Assembly: GCA_003220195.1 (NCBI GenBank)
Contig: QHRT01000058.1
Location: forward strand, 1 to 8,930
From: Candidatus Rokuibacteriota bacterium
Lineage (GTDB): Bacteria; Methylomirabilota; Methylomirabilia; Rokubacteriales; CSP1-6
DNA length: 8,930 bases
Direction: 5' to 3'
Positions 1 through 7,466 of this stretch are shown here, in pieces. A program made the translations under genes and the position numbers. The notes beneath the pieces were generated by a model. It ran no database searches. It worked only from the letters and a program-made list of their open reading frames with translations, and had not been told where the DNA came from. How positions within the stretch are numbered: the stretch's first letter is position 1; every line of letters begins with the position of its first letter.

Positions 1-313
1 GCGCGCCCAGACCGATCGTGATCATGATGAGTGACATCAGCGGCTGACCGACCAGCCGCCGCAGCACCGTGCGGTTCCACGCGACGGCCGCCAGCACGGT
101 GCCGCCGCACCCGAAGCCGACCGCGGCGACGAGCCCGAGGCCGAAGCCGTGGAGTCCCGTGGCGACCAGGCGCGATCCGAGCATCAGCCATTCGCCGACG
201 GCGAAGTTGATCATGCGCGAGGCCTTGTAGACGCAGACGAAGGCGAGCGCGACCAGCGCGTAGACGACGCCGGCGAGGGCGCCGTCGATCACCAGCGTGA
301 CGGGAAAGATCAC
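1..313 (-). CDS. livH: Branched-chain amino acid ABC transporter permease, LivH family (5' part only)
   Basis: Inner-membrane permease of a Liv/HAAT-type ABC importer, which moves branched-chain amino acids or similar small carboxylates from a periplasmic binding protein into the cytoplasm. Read on the minus strand, the first 104 codons are present and the rest lies beyond the left edge; the family is usually about 290 residues. Directly visible are the N-terminal helix DGALAGVVYALVALAFVCVY, then the family signature MINFAVGEWLMLG (the usual polar residue after NFA is Val here), a second hydrophobic stretch, and LVGQPLMSLIMITIGLG, which matches the conserved start of the next helix in LivH proteins. 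I chose the GTG at 313 because it gives the usual short N-terminus. No convincing Shine-Dalgarno precedes it, so a GTG further upstream at 364 is possible. It is divergent from the phosphatase gene. The rest of the transporter is presumably to the left. Family assignment is secure; the substrate is unknown. Confidence 0.87.
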   Translation of the reverse strand, partial: MIFPVTLVIDGALAGVVYALVALAFVCVYKASRMINFAVGEWLMLGSRLVATGLHGFGLGLVAAVGFGCGGTVLAAVAWNRTVLRRLVGQPLMSLIMITIGLGA

Positions 314-400
314 GGACGGAAGAGTACCGTCAGGTGATTGAAACCGCGCGAGAGTCGTGATCACGATGGGGCGGACATGAACATCGGGAGCGCGAATTCG

Positions 401-988
401 ATGACGAAGGCGACCGCGGCGACGATCACGCAGGGCATGCGCTGGCTCGCCGCACTCTCGCTCTGCGCGAGCGTCGTCTCGCCCGCCGTCGCCGAGGAAC
501 CGATCTGGGACGCTCTTCGTCTCCCCGGAACCGTCGTCCTGCTCCGGCACAGTTACGCGCCCGGGGGATTCGATCCACCCGGCGCGCGGCTCGACGACTG
601 CTCGACGCAACGCAATCTCGACGAGAGCGGACGCGCGCAGGCCCGGCGCCTCGGCGAAGCGTTCAAGAAGCGCGACCTTGCCGTCGGCGTGGTGCTGTCG
701 AGTCCCCGTTGTCGCTGTCTAGACACGGCGCGCCTGGCGTTCGGAACGGCGGAGGCGTGGCTTCCGCTGCAGGGCGCGCTCAGAGACACGGAGCTGCGAC
801 AGCGTCAGATCATCGAGATCAAGAAACGGATCGCCGAGCACACCGATGGACCACCGCTGGTCCTCGTCACGCACGGCAGCGTCGTCAGCGATGTGACCGG
901 ACTTGACCTCCGTATGGGCGCGTTCGTCGTCTTGCGACGCGCGGCCGACGGGTCGCACACGGTGGTCGGCCAGCACTACGAGCCGTGA
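401..988 (+). CDS. Secreted histidine phosphatase family protein (phosphoglycerate mutase-like)
   Basis: Member of the histidine phosphatase superfamily, which hydrolyses phosphate esters through a phospho-histidine intermediate. From the ATG at 401 it has 195 residues. A signal peptide is visible: a short basic start, the core MRWLAALSLCASVV, and a likely signal peptidase I site after SPAVA, so the enzyme probably acts in the periplasm. The catalytic core follows: VVLLRHSY (nucleophile His50 after Arg49), RLDDCSTQRNL, the SSPRCRCLDTA block with the phosphate-binding Arg105, and LVTHGS with the second catalytic His158. This is the short secreted subgroup with an LDDCSTQRNL motif, whose physiological substrate I do not know. 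Start choice is uncertain: GGGAG at 386-390 supports 401. The ATG at 377 and the ATG at 437 (an ideal 19-residue signal peptide, but poor ribosome site) are alternatives; a TTG at 338 is least likely. It stands alone, divergent from livH. Confidence 0.83.
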   Translation: MTKATAATITQGMRWLAALSLCASVVSPAVAEEPIWDALRLPGTVVLLRHSYAPGGFDPPGARLDDCSTQRNLDESGRAQARRLGEAFKKRDLAVGVVLSSPRCRCLDTARLAFGTAEAWLPLQGALRDTELRQRQIIEIKKRIAEHTDGPPLVLVTHGSVVSDVTGLDLRMGAFVVLRRAADGSHTVVGQHYEP

Positions 989-991
989 CGA

Positions 992-1009
992 CCGCGCGGA
1001 CCGGCGCGG
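992..1009 (+). terminator. Weak GC hairpin after the phosphatase gene
   Basis: CCGCGC (992-997) pairs with GCGCGG (1004-1009) around a 6-base loop, starting 3 bases after the phosphatase stop codon. No T-tract follows. Its position suggests a transcript end, but such short GC palindromes arise easily in DNA of this composition. Confidence 0.25.
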
Positions 1010-1129
1010 GTAGGCAGCGGTGTCCGGGTACGAGGCTACCGTGAATAGGCATCGGGTTGCGCTCCGTCCCGCCATAGCGTTCCAATACGCGCCGGCCGCG
1101 CCGGGTACCCCCTTCTGACGCCATTGCCT

Positions 1130-1143
1130 GGCATCCTGTTTGC
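1130..1143 (+). promoter_or_regulatory. Candidate sigma-54 (-24/-12) promoter upstream of the acyltransferase gene
   Basis: The sequence TGGCATCCTGTTTGC has GG (1131-1132) and GC (1142-1143) separated by exactly 10 bases, the invariant geometry of RpoN promoters. It matches TGGCAC at five of six positions and TTGC fully. It lies about 110 bases upstream of the TTG start at 1255, in a gene-free stretch, in the correct orientation. No activator gene or enhancer site is visible in the window, so this rests on motif match alone. Confidence 0.3.
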
Positions 1144-1156
1144 GCCAGACTCCTGT

Positions 1157-1198
1157 GGGAGTTCGGCTCCCTACCCTTCGGGAGGTCGGCTCCCTACC
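1157..1198 (+). repeat. Two tandem hairpin repeats, 23-base period
   Basis: An 18-base unit, GGAGTTCGGCTCCCTACC (1158-1175), recurs as GGAGGTCGGCTCCCTACC (1181-1198) with a single difference. Counting one extra 5' G, each copy folds as the same mini-hairpin: GGGAG, a 5-base loop, CTCCC (1157-1171 and 1180-1194). The pair sits between the candidate sigma-54 site and the acyltransferase start at 1255, so it would lie in the 5' leader of that transcript. It could be a REP-like element, an operator or an RNA-binding site. With only two copies visible, a dispersed family cannot be established here. Confidence 0.5.
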
Positions 1199-1254
1199 AT
1201 GGAGACACGTTTGGCCAGTCGTCGCGTGCGCCGTCTTTCGCCCGGGAGACACCC

Positions 1255-2412
1255 TTGATCATCGAAGCACCGCCAGTCACCTCGACCATCTGGCACTATC
1301 ACGGCCCCCGAGCGTTGCGCGCCATCGCCGAGCCGCTTCGATCGGCCGGTCTGCTTCCCGCGCCGTTCCTCGGGATGGAACCGACATTCCTGGCCGAAGG
1401 GTTCGAGGGCGATGACCCGGGCGCGCACGTCGCCTATGCGGACAATCGTCCGACCGCGTACATGCCCTGGGTCGTGCGTCGGGCGCACTTTGCGGTGGCG
1501 GTTGGACCGGTCGTGGTACTCCGTCCGCCGTCCCGTCAGCTCCGTGTCTTCGGGTGTCTTGCGGCAGAGGGCCAGGCGTCGCCGACGTTCGAGATGCTGC
1601 TCGACTGCTTGCGCGAGGCCCCGAAATGGCACGTCGCCCGGCTCTTCGAGCTGCCGGCCGCCAGCGAGCTCGCCCGATGCGTCGATCGGCTCGCGGTGGA
1701 GGGCCGCAGCGGCTATCACGTGAGCATCGACGAGTTCAAGACGTGGCAGGTGACGCTCGCCCGCGACTTCGAGAGCTACCTGAAAGAGCAGTTCAGCCGG
1801 AAGACGCGCTACAACCTGAAGCGCGAAGTCCGGCTCCTGGACGAGGCCGCGCCGGGACAGGTCGAGGTCGCGATCTACACCGCGCCCGATCGGGTCTCGG
1901 AGTTCCTTCGCGACGTCTGGACCATCGGGAAGCTCGCGTACCAGTGGCGTCTCGGTCTGAGCCGGGTTGCGAAAATCCCGCGCCTCGCGGATCGTCTCAC
2001 CGAGCTCGCGCGGCGCGGCCAGCTCCGCGGCTACGTGCTCCGTGTGCGCGGGGCGCCCGCCGCGTATTGCCTGGCCACGGTTCGCGGGACCGGCCTCTCG
2101 TACGACGACGTCGGATACGATCCGCGCCTCGCCGCATTGCATCCCGGCAAAGTGCTCCTCTACCGGATCCTCGAGGATCTGCACGCCACCCGCGTCGTCG
2201 ACGAGCTGGAATTCGGGCGCGGCGGGGCGGGGTACAAGATCCTCTTCGCGAACTCGAGCCGGCGAGCGATCAACGGCAGCATCTACGCGCCGACCGGGTA
2301 CGGCCGCATGCTCCGCGCCCTGGTCGCCACCGCCGATAGCGCGTATCGGCGGCTTCGCCCCGCGCTCCGGCCCGTGATGCCGTACGTCAAGCGCACCTTC
2401 CGCGGCGCGTGA
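1255..2412 (+). CDS. FemAB/CelD-like GNAT acyltransferase (BioF2-type domain)
   Basis: Cytoplasmic acyl- or aminoacyl-transferase of the GNAT fold, in the group known as BioF2-like, Acetyltransf_6 or CelD/BcsL. Members occur in polysaccharide, cellulose and exosortase-associated gene clusters and modify sugar or amino-sugar precursors. The 385-residue protein has no signal peptide or membrane helix. The N-terminal half carries the first, divergent GNAT-like lobe. A strongly basic segment, SRKTRYNLKREVRLL (residues 181-195), corresponds to the conserved R-K-x-R-x-N-L-R-R signature. The C-terminal lobe contains LRGYVLRVRGAPAAYCLATV, the SYDDVGYDP segment, and FGRGGAGYK (residues 320-328), the usual end of the acyl-donor lobe. 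The start is TTG at 1255, supported by GGGAG at 1244-1248; the next in-frame Met is residue 41, too late for the domain. It is followed directly by the flippase, so the pair is probably one transcript for a surface glycan. The acyl donor and acceptor are unknown. Confidence 0.82.
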   Translation: MIIEAPPVTSTIWHYHGPRALRAIAEPLRSAGLLPAPFLGMEPTFLAEGFEGDDPGAHVAYADNRPTAYMPWVVRRAHFAVAVGPVVVLRPPSRQLRVFGCLAAEGQASPTFEMLLDCLREAPKWHVARLFELPAASELARCVDRLAVEGRSGYHVSIDEFKTWQVTLARDFESYLKEQFSRKTRYNLKREVRLLDEAAPGQVEVAIYTAPDRVSEFLRDVWTIGKLAYQWRLGLSRVAKIPRLADRLTELARRGQLRGYVLRVRGAPAAYCLATVRGTGLSYDDVGYDPRLAALHPGKVLLYRILEDLHATRVVDELEFGRGGAGYKILFANSSRRAINGSIYAPTGYGRMLRALVATADSAYRRLRPALRPVMPYVKRTFRGA

Positions 2413-2493
2413 ATGATGACATCAGGGGCCCCCGAGGGGCGCGCGGACGCGCCCGAGGGACGCGCGGACGCGCCCGAGGGCGCGGACCGATGA
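2413..2493 (+). CDS. Possible 26-codon leader ORF built from a 7-residue repeat
   Basis: Immediately after the acyltransferase stop (2410-2412) an ATG ATG opens a 26-codon frame whose TGA (2491-2493) overlaps the flippase ATG (2490-2492) as ATGA. The predicted peptide is MMTSG followed by APEGRAD, APEGRAD and a shortened APEGAD, then Arg, so it is the direct product of the 21-bp DNA repeat. Third codon positions are mostly G or C in this frame and include fewer rare Arg/Gly codons than the flippase frame. A clear ribosome site before 2413 is missing, so translation would depend on ribosomes terminating at 2412. Its likely role, if expressed, is to couple translation of the two flanking genes; the peptide itself may have no function. 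It may equally be chance. Confidence 0.3.
   Translation: MMTSGAPEGRADAPEGRADAPEGADR
2431..2487 (+). repeat. 21-bp tandem repeat, about 2.7 copies
   Basis: A 21-base unit starting CCCGAGGGGCGCGCGG occupies 2431-2451 and recurs at 2452-2472 with one substitution; a third, shortened copy begins at 2473. Because 21 is a multiple of three, copy-number change keeps every reading frame. The last copy contains GCGCCC-GA-GGGCGC (2470-2483), a hairpin that would cover the GAGGG ribosome site of the flippase. Confidence 0.75.
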
Positions 2494-4046
2494 CGAGACT
2501 GCGTGACGGCAGACGCTCGACGGTCGCATCGGACGTCCGGCAAACGGTCTCGCTGGCCTCCGGGCGGATGGTCGCGTTCGCGGCGACCTTCTTCCTCCCG
2601 GTCGTGCTCGCGCGGCTCTATCCACCCGCGGAATTCGGCGCCTACAAGCAGCTGTTCCTGATCTTCACGACGCTCTACATCATCGGGCAGTTCGGCATGG
2701 CCGAGAGTCTCTTCTATTTCCTGCCTCGCGCGAAAGACCGGGCCGGCCGCTACGTCGTCAACGCGGTGCTGTTCCTGTCCGCCGCCGGCGTCGCGAGCCT
2801 GGTGCTGCTGGAAACGGCCGGGACGCCGATCGCCGAAGGATTGAACAACCCCGACCTTCACCGGCACTTCACGCTCCTCGGCGTCTTCGTGCTGCTGACG
2901 ATGGTGACGGCCGTGCTCGAGATCGTGATTACGGCCCGCGGGCAGTACGGCCTCGCCGCCGCGGTGTACGGCATCTCGGATGCGGCGCGCGCGATCTGCT
3001 TCGGCGCCGGAGCCCTCCTGACCGGAACGCTCGAGGGCCTGCTCGTCGGCGGCGTCGTGTTCGCCGCCCTCCGCCTCGTCGCGACGGTCGTCTACGTCGT
3101 GCGGACCTACGGGCGCGCCGTTCTACCCGACCGGGCGTGTTTCGGAGAGCAGGTACGGTACGCCGCGCCGTTCTCCCTCGCGGTACTGCTGGAATACGGG
3201 TACCGGAGTCTGCATCAGTACCTCGTCTCGACACGGTTCGATCCCGCCACGTTCGCGATCTACGCGGTCGGGTGTCTGCAGATCCCGGTCTTCGAGGCGC
3301 TGGTGGCGTCGGCCGCGAATGTGCTGATGGTGCGGATGGGCGAGCAGCTCAACGATGGCGACACGAAGGCCGCCGTCGAGACCTGGCGCGACGTCACGCA
3401 ACGCATGGCGGCGTTCATGGTCCCCGCGGTCGCGCTGCTGGTGGTGCTCGCTCACGATCTGATCGTCACGCTCTTCACCGGCGCGTACGAGGCCAGCGTC
3501 CCGATCTTCGCCGTCACCGCCATCGCCTACCTGCCGGCCGCGCTGATGACCGATTCGGTCCTCCGCGTCTACGCGCAGACCCGCTTTCTCGTCGTGCTGA
3601 ACTTCATCCGGCTGTTCGCCGTCGCGCTGGCCCTGCTGGCGCTCCTGCCCGTGCTCGGGCTGGTCGGCGCCGCGCTGGCGATGCTGGTCGCGTCGGTGAT
3701 CACCAAGGTCATCGCGCTCTGGCGATTGCGTCAGCTCCTCTCGGTCTCGACGCGCGGCCTGCTGCCCTGGCGCGGTCTCGCGGCGATCGTCTCGGCCGCG
3801 GTGATCGCCGGTCTCGTGTCCGGCATGGTCGGCGCGCAACCTCACCTGCCGGCGATCATCCGGATGATCGTCACCGGCGTGGTCTACGTGATCACCTACG
3901 GGGCCCTCGGCCTCTGGTGGGGAGTGTGGAGCCTCGCCGCCTTGCAGACGTCGCGTCGGCTCGAGAGTCCGTCGTCGGGTCCGGTTGAACCGGCAGGCGC
4001 AGGTCAACCGGTCGTCGCCGTCGGCGAGCCGGTCGACGAACGGTGA
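2490..4046 (+). CDS. Oligosaccharide/lipid-linked polysaccharide flippase (Wzx-like, MOP superfamily)
   Basis: Inner-membrane protein of the MOP/Polysacc_synt superfamily, expected to flip undecaprenyl-linked oligosaccharide from the cytoplasmic to the periplasmic face for O-antigen, capsule or exopolysaccharide assembly. The 518-residue product shows about 14 hydrophobic segments, from LASGRMVAFAATFFLPVVLA near residue 20 to VVYVITYGALGLWWGVWSLA near the C-terminus, with the family-typical FGAYKQLFLIFTTLYIIGQFG and an Arg-containing RYAAPFSLAVLLEYGY helix after the central loop. A Pro/Gly/Val-rich cytoplasmic tail ends the protein. I prefer ATG 2490, which has GAGGG at 2476-2480; a GTG at 2409 would add 27 very Arg-rich residues encoded by the repeat and read against normal codon use. 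The acyltransferase directly upstream supports a shared surface-glycan role. No glycosyltransferase or Wzy polymerase is present, so the glycan is unknown. Confidence 0.85.
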   Translation: MTRLRDGRRSTVASDVRQTVSLASGRMVAFAATFFLPVVLARLYPPAEFGAYKQLFLIFTTLYIIGQFGMAESLFYFLPRAKDRAGRYVVNAVLFLSAAGVASLVLLETAGTPIAEGLNNPDLHRHFTLLGVFVLLTMVTAVLEIVITARGQYGLAAAVYGISDAARAICFGAGALLTGTLEGLLVGGVVFAALRLVATVVYVVRTYGRAVLPDRACFGEQVRYAAPFSLAVLLEYGYRSLHQYLVSTRFDPATFAIYAVGCLQIPVFEALVASAANVLMVRMGEQLNDGDTKAAVETWRDVTQRMAAFMVPAVALLVVLAHDLIVTLFTGAYEASVPIFAVTAIAYLPAALMTDSVLRVYAQTRFLVVLNFIRLFAVALALLALLPVLGLVGAALAMLVASVITKVIALWRLRQLLSVSTRGLLPWRGLAAIVSAAVIAGLVSGMVGAQPHLPAIIRMIVTGVVYVITYGALGLWWGVWSLAALQTSRRLESPSSGPVEPAGAGQPVVAVGEPVDER

Positions 4047-4066
4047 TCGGATGTCGCGGTCGTTGC

Positions 4067-4094
4067 GAGCCGGGCGCAGCTTCGCGCCCGGCTC
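4067..4094. terminator. Perfect 11-bp hairpin between convergent flippase and ada genes
   Basis: GAGCCGGGCGC (4067-4077) pairs perfectly with GCGCCCGGCTC (4084-4094) around the 6-base loop AGCTTC. It starts 20 bases after the flippase stop and ends 15 bases before the end of the oppositely oriented ada gene, so it can act as a two-way terminator. No clear T-tract follows on either strand, which is common in GC-rich genomes. Confidence 0.65.
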
Positions 4095-4109
4095 ATAACC
4101 GCTGACCGC

Positions 4110-5201
<1,092 letters not shown>

Positions 5202-5256
5202 GTCAGTGCTCCTTTCGCCTGGTCGGTCGTGACGAGCTCATCGTCGCGCGACCGCA

Positions 5257-5286
5257 CGAAAGCAAGCACTCCGGTTCTTGCTCTCG
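5257..5286 (-). terminator. Hairpin after the substrate-binding protein gene
   Basis: On the minus strand CGAGAGCAAG pairs with CTTGCTTTCG (10 bp, one G-U pair in RNA) around a 10-base loop. It begins 7 bases after the TAA of the binding-protein gene and ends about 40 bases before the ada ribosome site. This is the expected position for ending the VOC/binding-protein transcript. A perfect 10-bp palindrome, GTCGCGCGAC (5243-5252), lies just downstream and could be an operator for ada. Confidence 0.45.
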
Positions 5287-5293
5287 AATCGAG

Positions 5294-6853
5294 TTACGGC
5301 TTCTTCATCTTCAGGTCCTCGAGTGGGCCCGAGTACGCAAAGCCCTTGATCAGGTTGATGCCGGCCTCTTCCACGCGCGGCCCGATGCCCCAGATGAACG
5401 CGAGCTCGTAGATCGGCGCCTCGATCACCTGGTCGTGCAGGACCTGCTGGATCTGGTGCAGCATCGTCTCGCGCTTCTTCGGGTCGAGCTCGCGCGTCTG
5501 GCGCTGGAACAGATCCTCCACCTCGGGCATCACGCCAGCCGTGTAGACGCCGTTCTTGCTGACGTACGCCTCGAGCCGGGTCGCCGCATTGCCGGCGGCG
5601 CCGGTGATGCCGACGATCAGGCCGTGGAGCTTCTTCTCGCGCCACGTCGTGGTCAAGGTCGCGCGCTCCATCATGCGCATGCGGCTCTTGATGCCCACCG
5701 CCTGGAGATTGCCGACGAGCGCCTCGCCCATCGACGCGTACGGCGGCCACGGATAGAAGTCGCCGGTGTCGAAGCCGTTCGGATAGCCGGCTTCGGCGAG
5801 GAGCTGCTTCGCCTTCGCCGGGTCATACGGGTGCGCCTCGATCGGCTTCGCGAACTCGAAGGCGCGCGGGATGACGTTGCCGGTCAACTTGGAGAACCCG
5901 AGCGTCTCCGCTTGATTGAGCGCTTGCCGATCGATCGCGAGACTCGCCGCCAGGCGCACGCGCCGGTCGTGCCACGGCGATTTCTGATCCCACTGGTCCG
6001 GGAAGTCGAGCCAGAAGACGCCGTTCGACTGGCTCGGCGCGATGAGCTTCAATCCCGGCGTCCGGCGGATGTCTTCGGCGATGGGTCCGGTCAGCAGATA
6101 GACGACGTCGACCTCGCCCTTCTTGAGCGCGGCGGCGCGCGTCGCCTCTTCCGGCAGGCTCCGGAACACGAGCCGTTTCACATTCGGCGTCTTGCGCCAG
6201 TAGCCGTCCCACGCTTCCAGCACCAGCTCGATGCCCGGATTGAAGCTCACGAACTTGTACGGTCCGGCCCCGATCGGCGCCTTCTTGAACCCGTCGTCGC
6301 CGACCTTCTCGACGTACTTCTTCGGGACGATCCAGCCGGCGCCGGTGGCCGACGTCCCGTAGAACGTCATGAAGTCGGGCCACGGCTCTTTCAAGTGGAT
6401 GCGCACGCGGCCCGGGTCGACGACCTGGACCTCGCGGACTCGATCCTTGAAGGCCTTCACGCCGGCGCCGCGGTACCGTTCGAGCGAGAACTTGACGTCC
6501 TCGGCCGTCACCGGATCACCGTTGTGGAACTTCACGCCCTTGCGAAGCACGAACTCGTAGGTGAGGCCGTCCTTCGACTGGCTCCACGACTCCGCGAGGC
6601 TCGGCGTGCTGGGCCCGGCCGGCATCGGCTTCACCAGGGCGTCGTGCAGCGCGTAGAGCACCATGAAGGGCGTGATGATGCCTTCGGTCTCGGCAGGATC
6701 GAGCCACCGTGACGCGAGCGTGATGTGAATCCCCCAGGTCATGGTCCCTTCGGGCGCGACCGCGGCCGGCGTGGCAGGCGCGACAACGCCACCGCAGACC
6801 ACGAGCGTGAGCACGACGGCCACGAGGCAAGCGCGACAACCGAGTCCCTTCAT
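5294..6853 (-). CDS. Peptide/nickel-type ABC transporter substrate-binding protein (SBP family 5)
   Basis: Periplasmic solute-binding protein of the DppA/OppA/NikA family (SBP_bac_5), which delivers peptides, nickel chelates, sugars or other organic ligands to an ABC importer. It is 519 residues, normal for the family. The N-terminus is a signal sequence (CLVAVVLTLVVCGGVVAPA). Cys20 is preceded by Val, so it does not form a good lipobox and cleavage by signal peptidase I is more likely. The family signature is clear: LAESWSQSKDGLTYEFVLRK, then GVKFHNGDPVTAEDVKFSL around residues 106-124. Later come IGAGPYKFVSFNPG, YWRKTPNVKRLVF, VRLAASLAIDR and ending blocks with the second-domain APIYELAFIWG. 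The ATG at 6853 has an excellent ribosome site, GGGAGGAG. It lies 38 bases behind the VOC gene, so the two are co-transcribed. No permease or ATPase gene adjoins it in the window. The ligand cannot be read from the sequence. Confidence 0.93.
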   Translation of the reverse strand: MKGLGCRACLVAVVLTLVVCGGVVAPATPAAVAPEGTMTWGIHITLASRWLDPAETEGIITPFMVLYALHDALVKPMPAGPSTPSLAESWSQSKDGLTYEFVLRKGVKFHNGDPVTAEDVKFSLERYRGAGVKAFKDRVREVQVVDPGRVRIHLKEPWPDFMTFYGTSATGAGWIVPKKYVEKVGDDGFKKAPIGAGPYKFVSFNPGIELVLEAWDGYWRKTPNVKRLVFRSLPEEATRAAALKKGEVDVVYLLTGPIAEDIRRTPGLKLIAPSQSNGVFWLDFPDQWDQKSPWHDRRVRLAASLAIDRQALNQAETLGFSKLTGNVIPRAFEFAKPIEAHPYDPAKAKQLLAEAGYPNGFDTGDFYPWPPYASMGEALVGNLQAVGIKSRMRMMERATLTTTWREKKLHGLIVGITGAAGNAATRLEAYVSKNGVYTAGVMPEVEDLFQRQTRELDPKKRETMLHQIQQVLHDQVIEAPIYELAFIWGIGPRVEEAGINLIKGFAYSGPLEDLKMKKP

Positions 6854-6891
6854 GACTCCTCCCTGACTGGCATTCTGAAGAGACCTCCAGG

Positions 6892-7305
6892 CTACGTTCC
6901 AACCCAGCCGGTCTCGGACACGTCGATCATGACTCCGTCCGGACCGCCGTACTTCACCTCGACGTTGCCGTGCGGTTGACGGCCACCGACGCCGAGCGCC
7001 TGGTTCACGTCGTCGCGACGGACCGCGCCGGCCGTACGCAGCGTGTCGGCGATCTCTTCGAGACTTTCAACCTGGAAGCCGATGTGATGGATCCCGCTGT
7101 AGCCGCGCCCGCGATCGGCGCCCGCCGCCTGGTCGTTCTTGAAGCAGAGGATCGCCAGGTTGATGTCGCCGTCGCTCAGGAAGCAGCCCCGGGTGCCAGG
7201 GTCCTCGATCTTCGCGATCTCCTTCATCCCGAACACCTCGATGTAAAACCGGGCCGTCCCTTCCACGTCCTGCGTCGAGAGCGCGATGTGCTTGATCTTG
7301 GGCAT
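6892..7305 (-). CDS. VOC superfamily protein (glyoxalase/dioxygenase fold)
   Basis: Small 137-residue protein of the vicinal oxygen chelate superfamily, which includes glyoxalase I, methylmalonyl-CoA epimerase, fosfomycin-resistance proteins and type I extradiol dioxygenases. Two beta-alpha-beta-beta-beta modules are visible: the first starts KIKHIALSTQDVEGTARFY, the second GIHHIGFQVESLEEIADTL, ending YGGPDGVMIDVSETGW. Likely metal ligands are His6, His73 or His74, and an acidic residue among Asp128 to Glu131. The fold is certain, the reaction is not. The ATG at 7305 is preceded by GAGGGGAG at proper spacing. It is the first gene of a two-gene unit with the binding protein and is divergent from a Rieske oxygenase; that setting suggests a step in breakdown of an organic compound, possibly ring cleavage or an isomerisation. 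Such context is inference only. Confidence 0.88.
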   Translation of the reverse strand: MPKIKHIALSTQDVEGTARFYIEVFGMKEIAKIEDPGTRGCFLSDGDINLAILCFKNDQAAGADRGRGYSGIHHIGFQVESLEEIADTLRTAGAVRRDDVNQALGVGGRQPHGNVEVKYGGPDGVMIDVSETGWVGT

Positions 7306-7466
7306 GGGCGTTCTCCCCTCGTTTTCGGGAACTCGGGCTCACGGTACGACAGGCCGCTCCGAAAGACCAGCGCCGGCGGGCTCGTGATGCCAGGCGTCGC
7401 GCGCACGCTCGTCTTGGCCTACGATGGACGCTCGAAGAGTCAGGGACGTCGCGAAGGAGGTTGGCG
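7306..7466. promoter_or_regulatory. Divergent intergenic region between the VOC and Rieske genes
   Basis: This 161-base gap must hold both promoters for the divergent VOC/binding-protein unit and the Rieske gene. I see strong ribosome sites at both ends: AAGGAGG at 7454-7460 for the oxygenase, and the complement of GAGGGGAG near 7313-7320 for the VOC gene. A TACGAT at 7420-7425 resembles a -10 box but lacks a matching -35. No convincing regulator operator was recognised. Confidence 0.4.

Noticed and set aside
1053..1067. A second sigma-54-like sequence (GGCATCGGGTTGC).
   Set aside because: The GG and GC are 9 bases apart, not 10, which breaks the spacing required by RpoN.
1171..2184. Minus-strand open frame of 337 codons opposite the acyltransferase.
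   Set aside because: Shadow of a gene with a good ribosome site and family motifs; no start signal and no domain of its own.
2409..2489. GTG start giving the flippase 27 extra N-terminal residues.
   Set aside because: The added residues are an Arg/Gly-rich translation of the tandem repeat with poor codon use; the ATG at 2490 has a properly spaced GAGGG. Not fully excluded because GTGA overlaps can be real starts.
5435..6712. Long plus-strand open frame (425 codons) opposite the substrate-binding protein gene.
   Set aside because: It lies fully antisense to a clear SBP family 5 gene, has no ribosome site or family motif, and its composition (rich in Arg, Leu, His) is what GC-rich antisense frames give.
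6785..6800. Possible lipobox at Cys20 of the substrate-binding protein.
   Set aside because: The residue before Cys is Val, whereas lipoprotein signals need Gly, Ala or Ser there; an ordinary cleaved signal peptide fits better.
7420..7425. TACGAT as a -10 box for the Rieske gene.
   Set aside because: The sequence 17 bases upstream does not resemble a -35 box, so it is not reported as a promoter.
7461..7466. TTG start two codons upstream for the Rieske gene.
   Set aside because: It directly abuts the AAGGAGG ribosome site, leaving no spacing; the ATG at 7467 has the proper 6-base gap.
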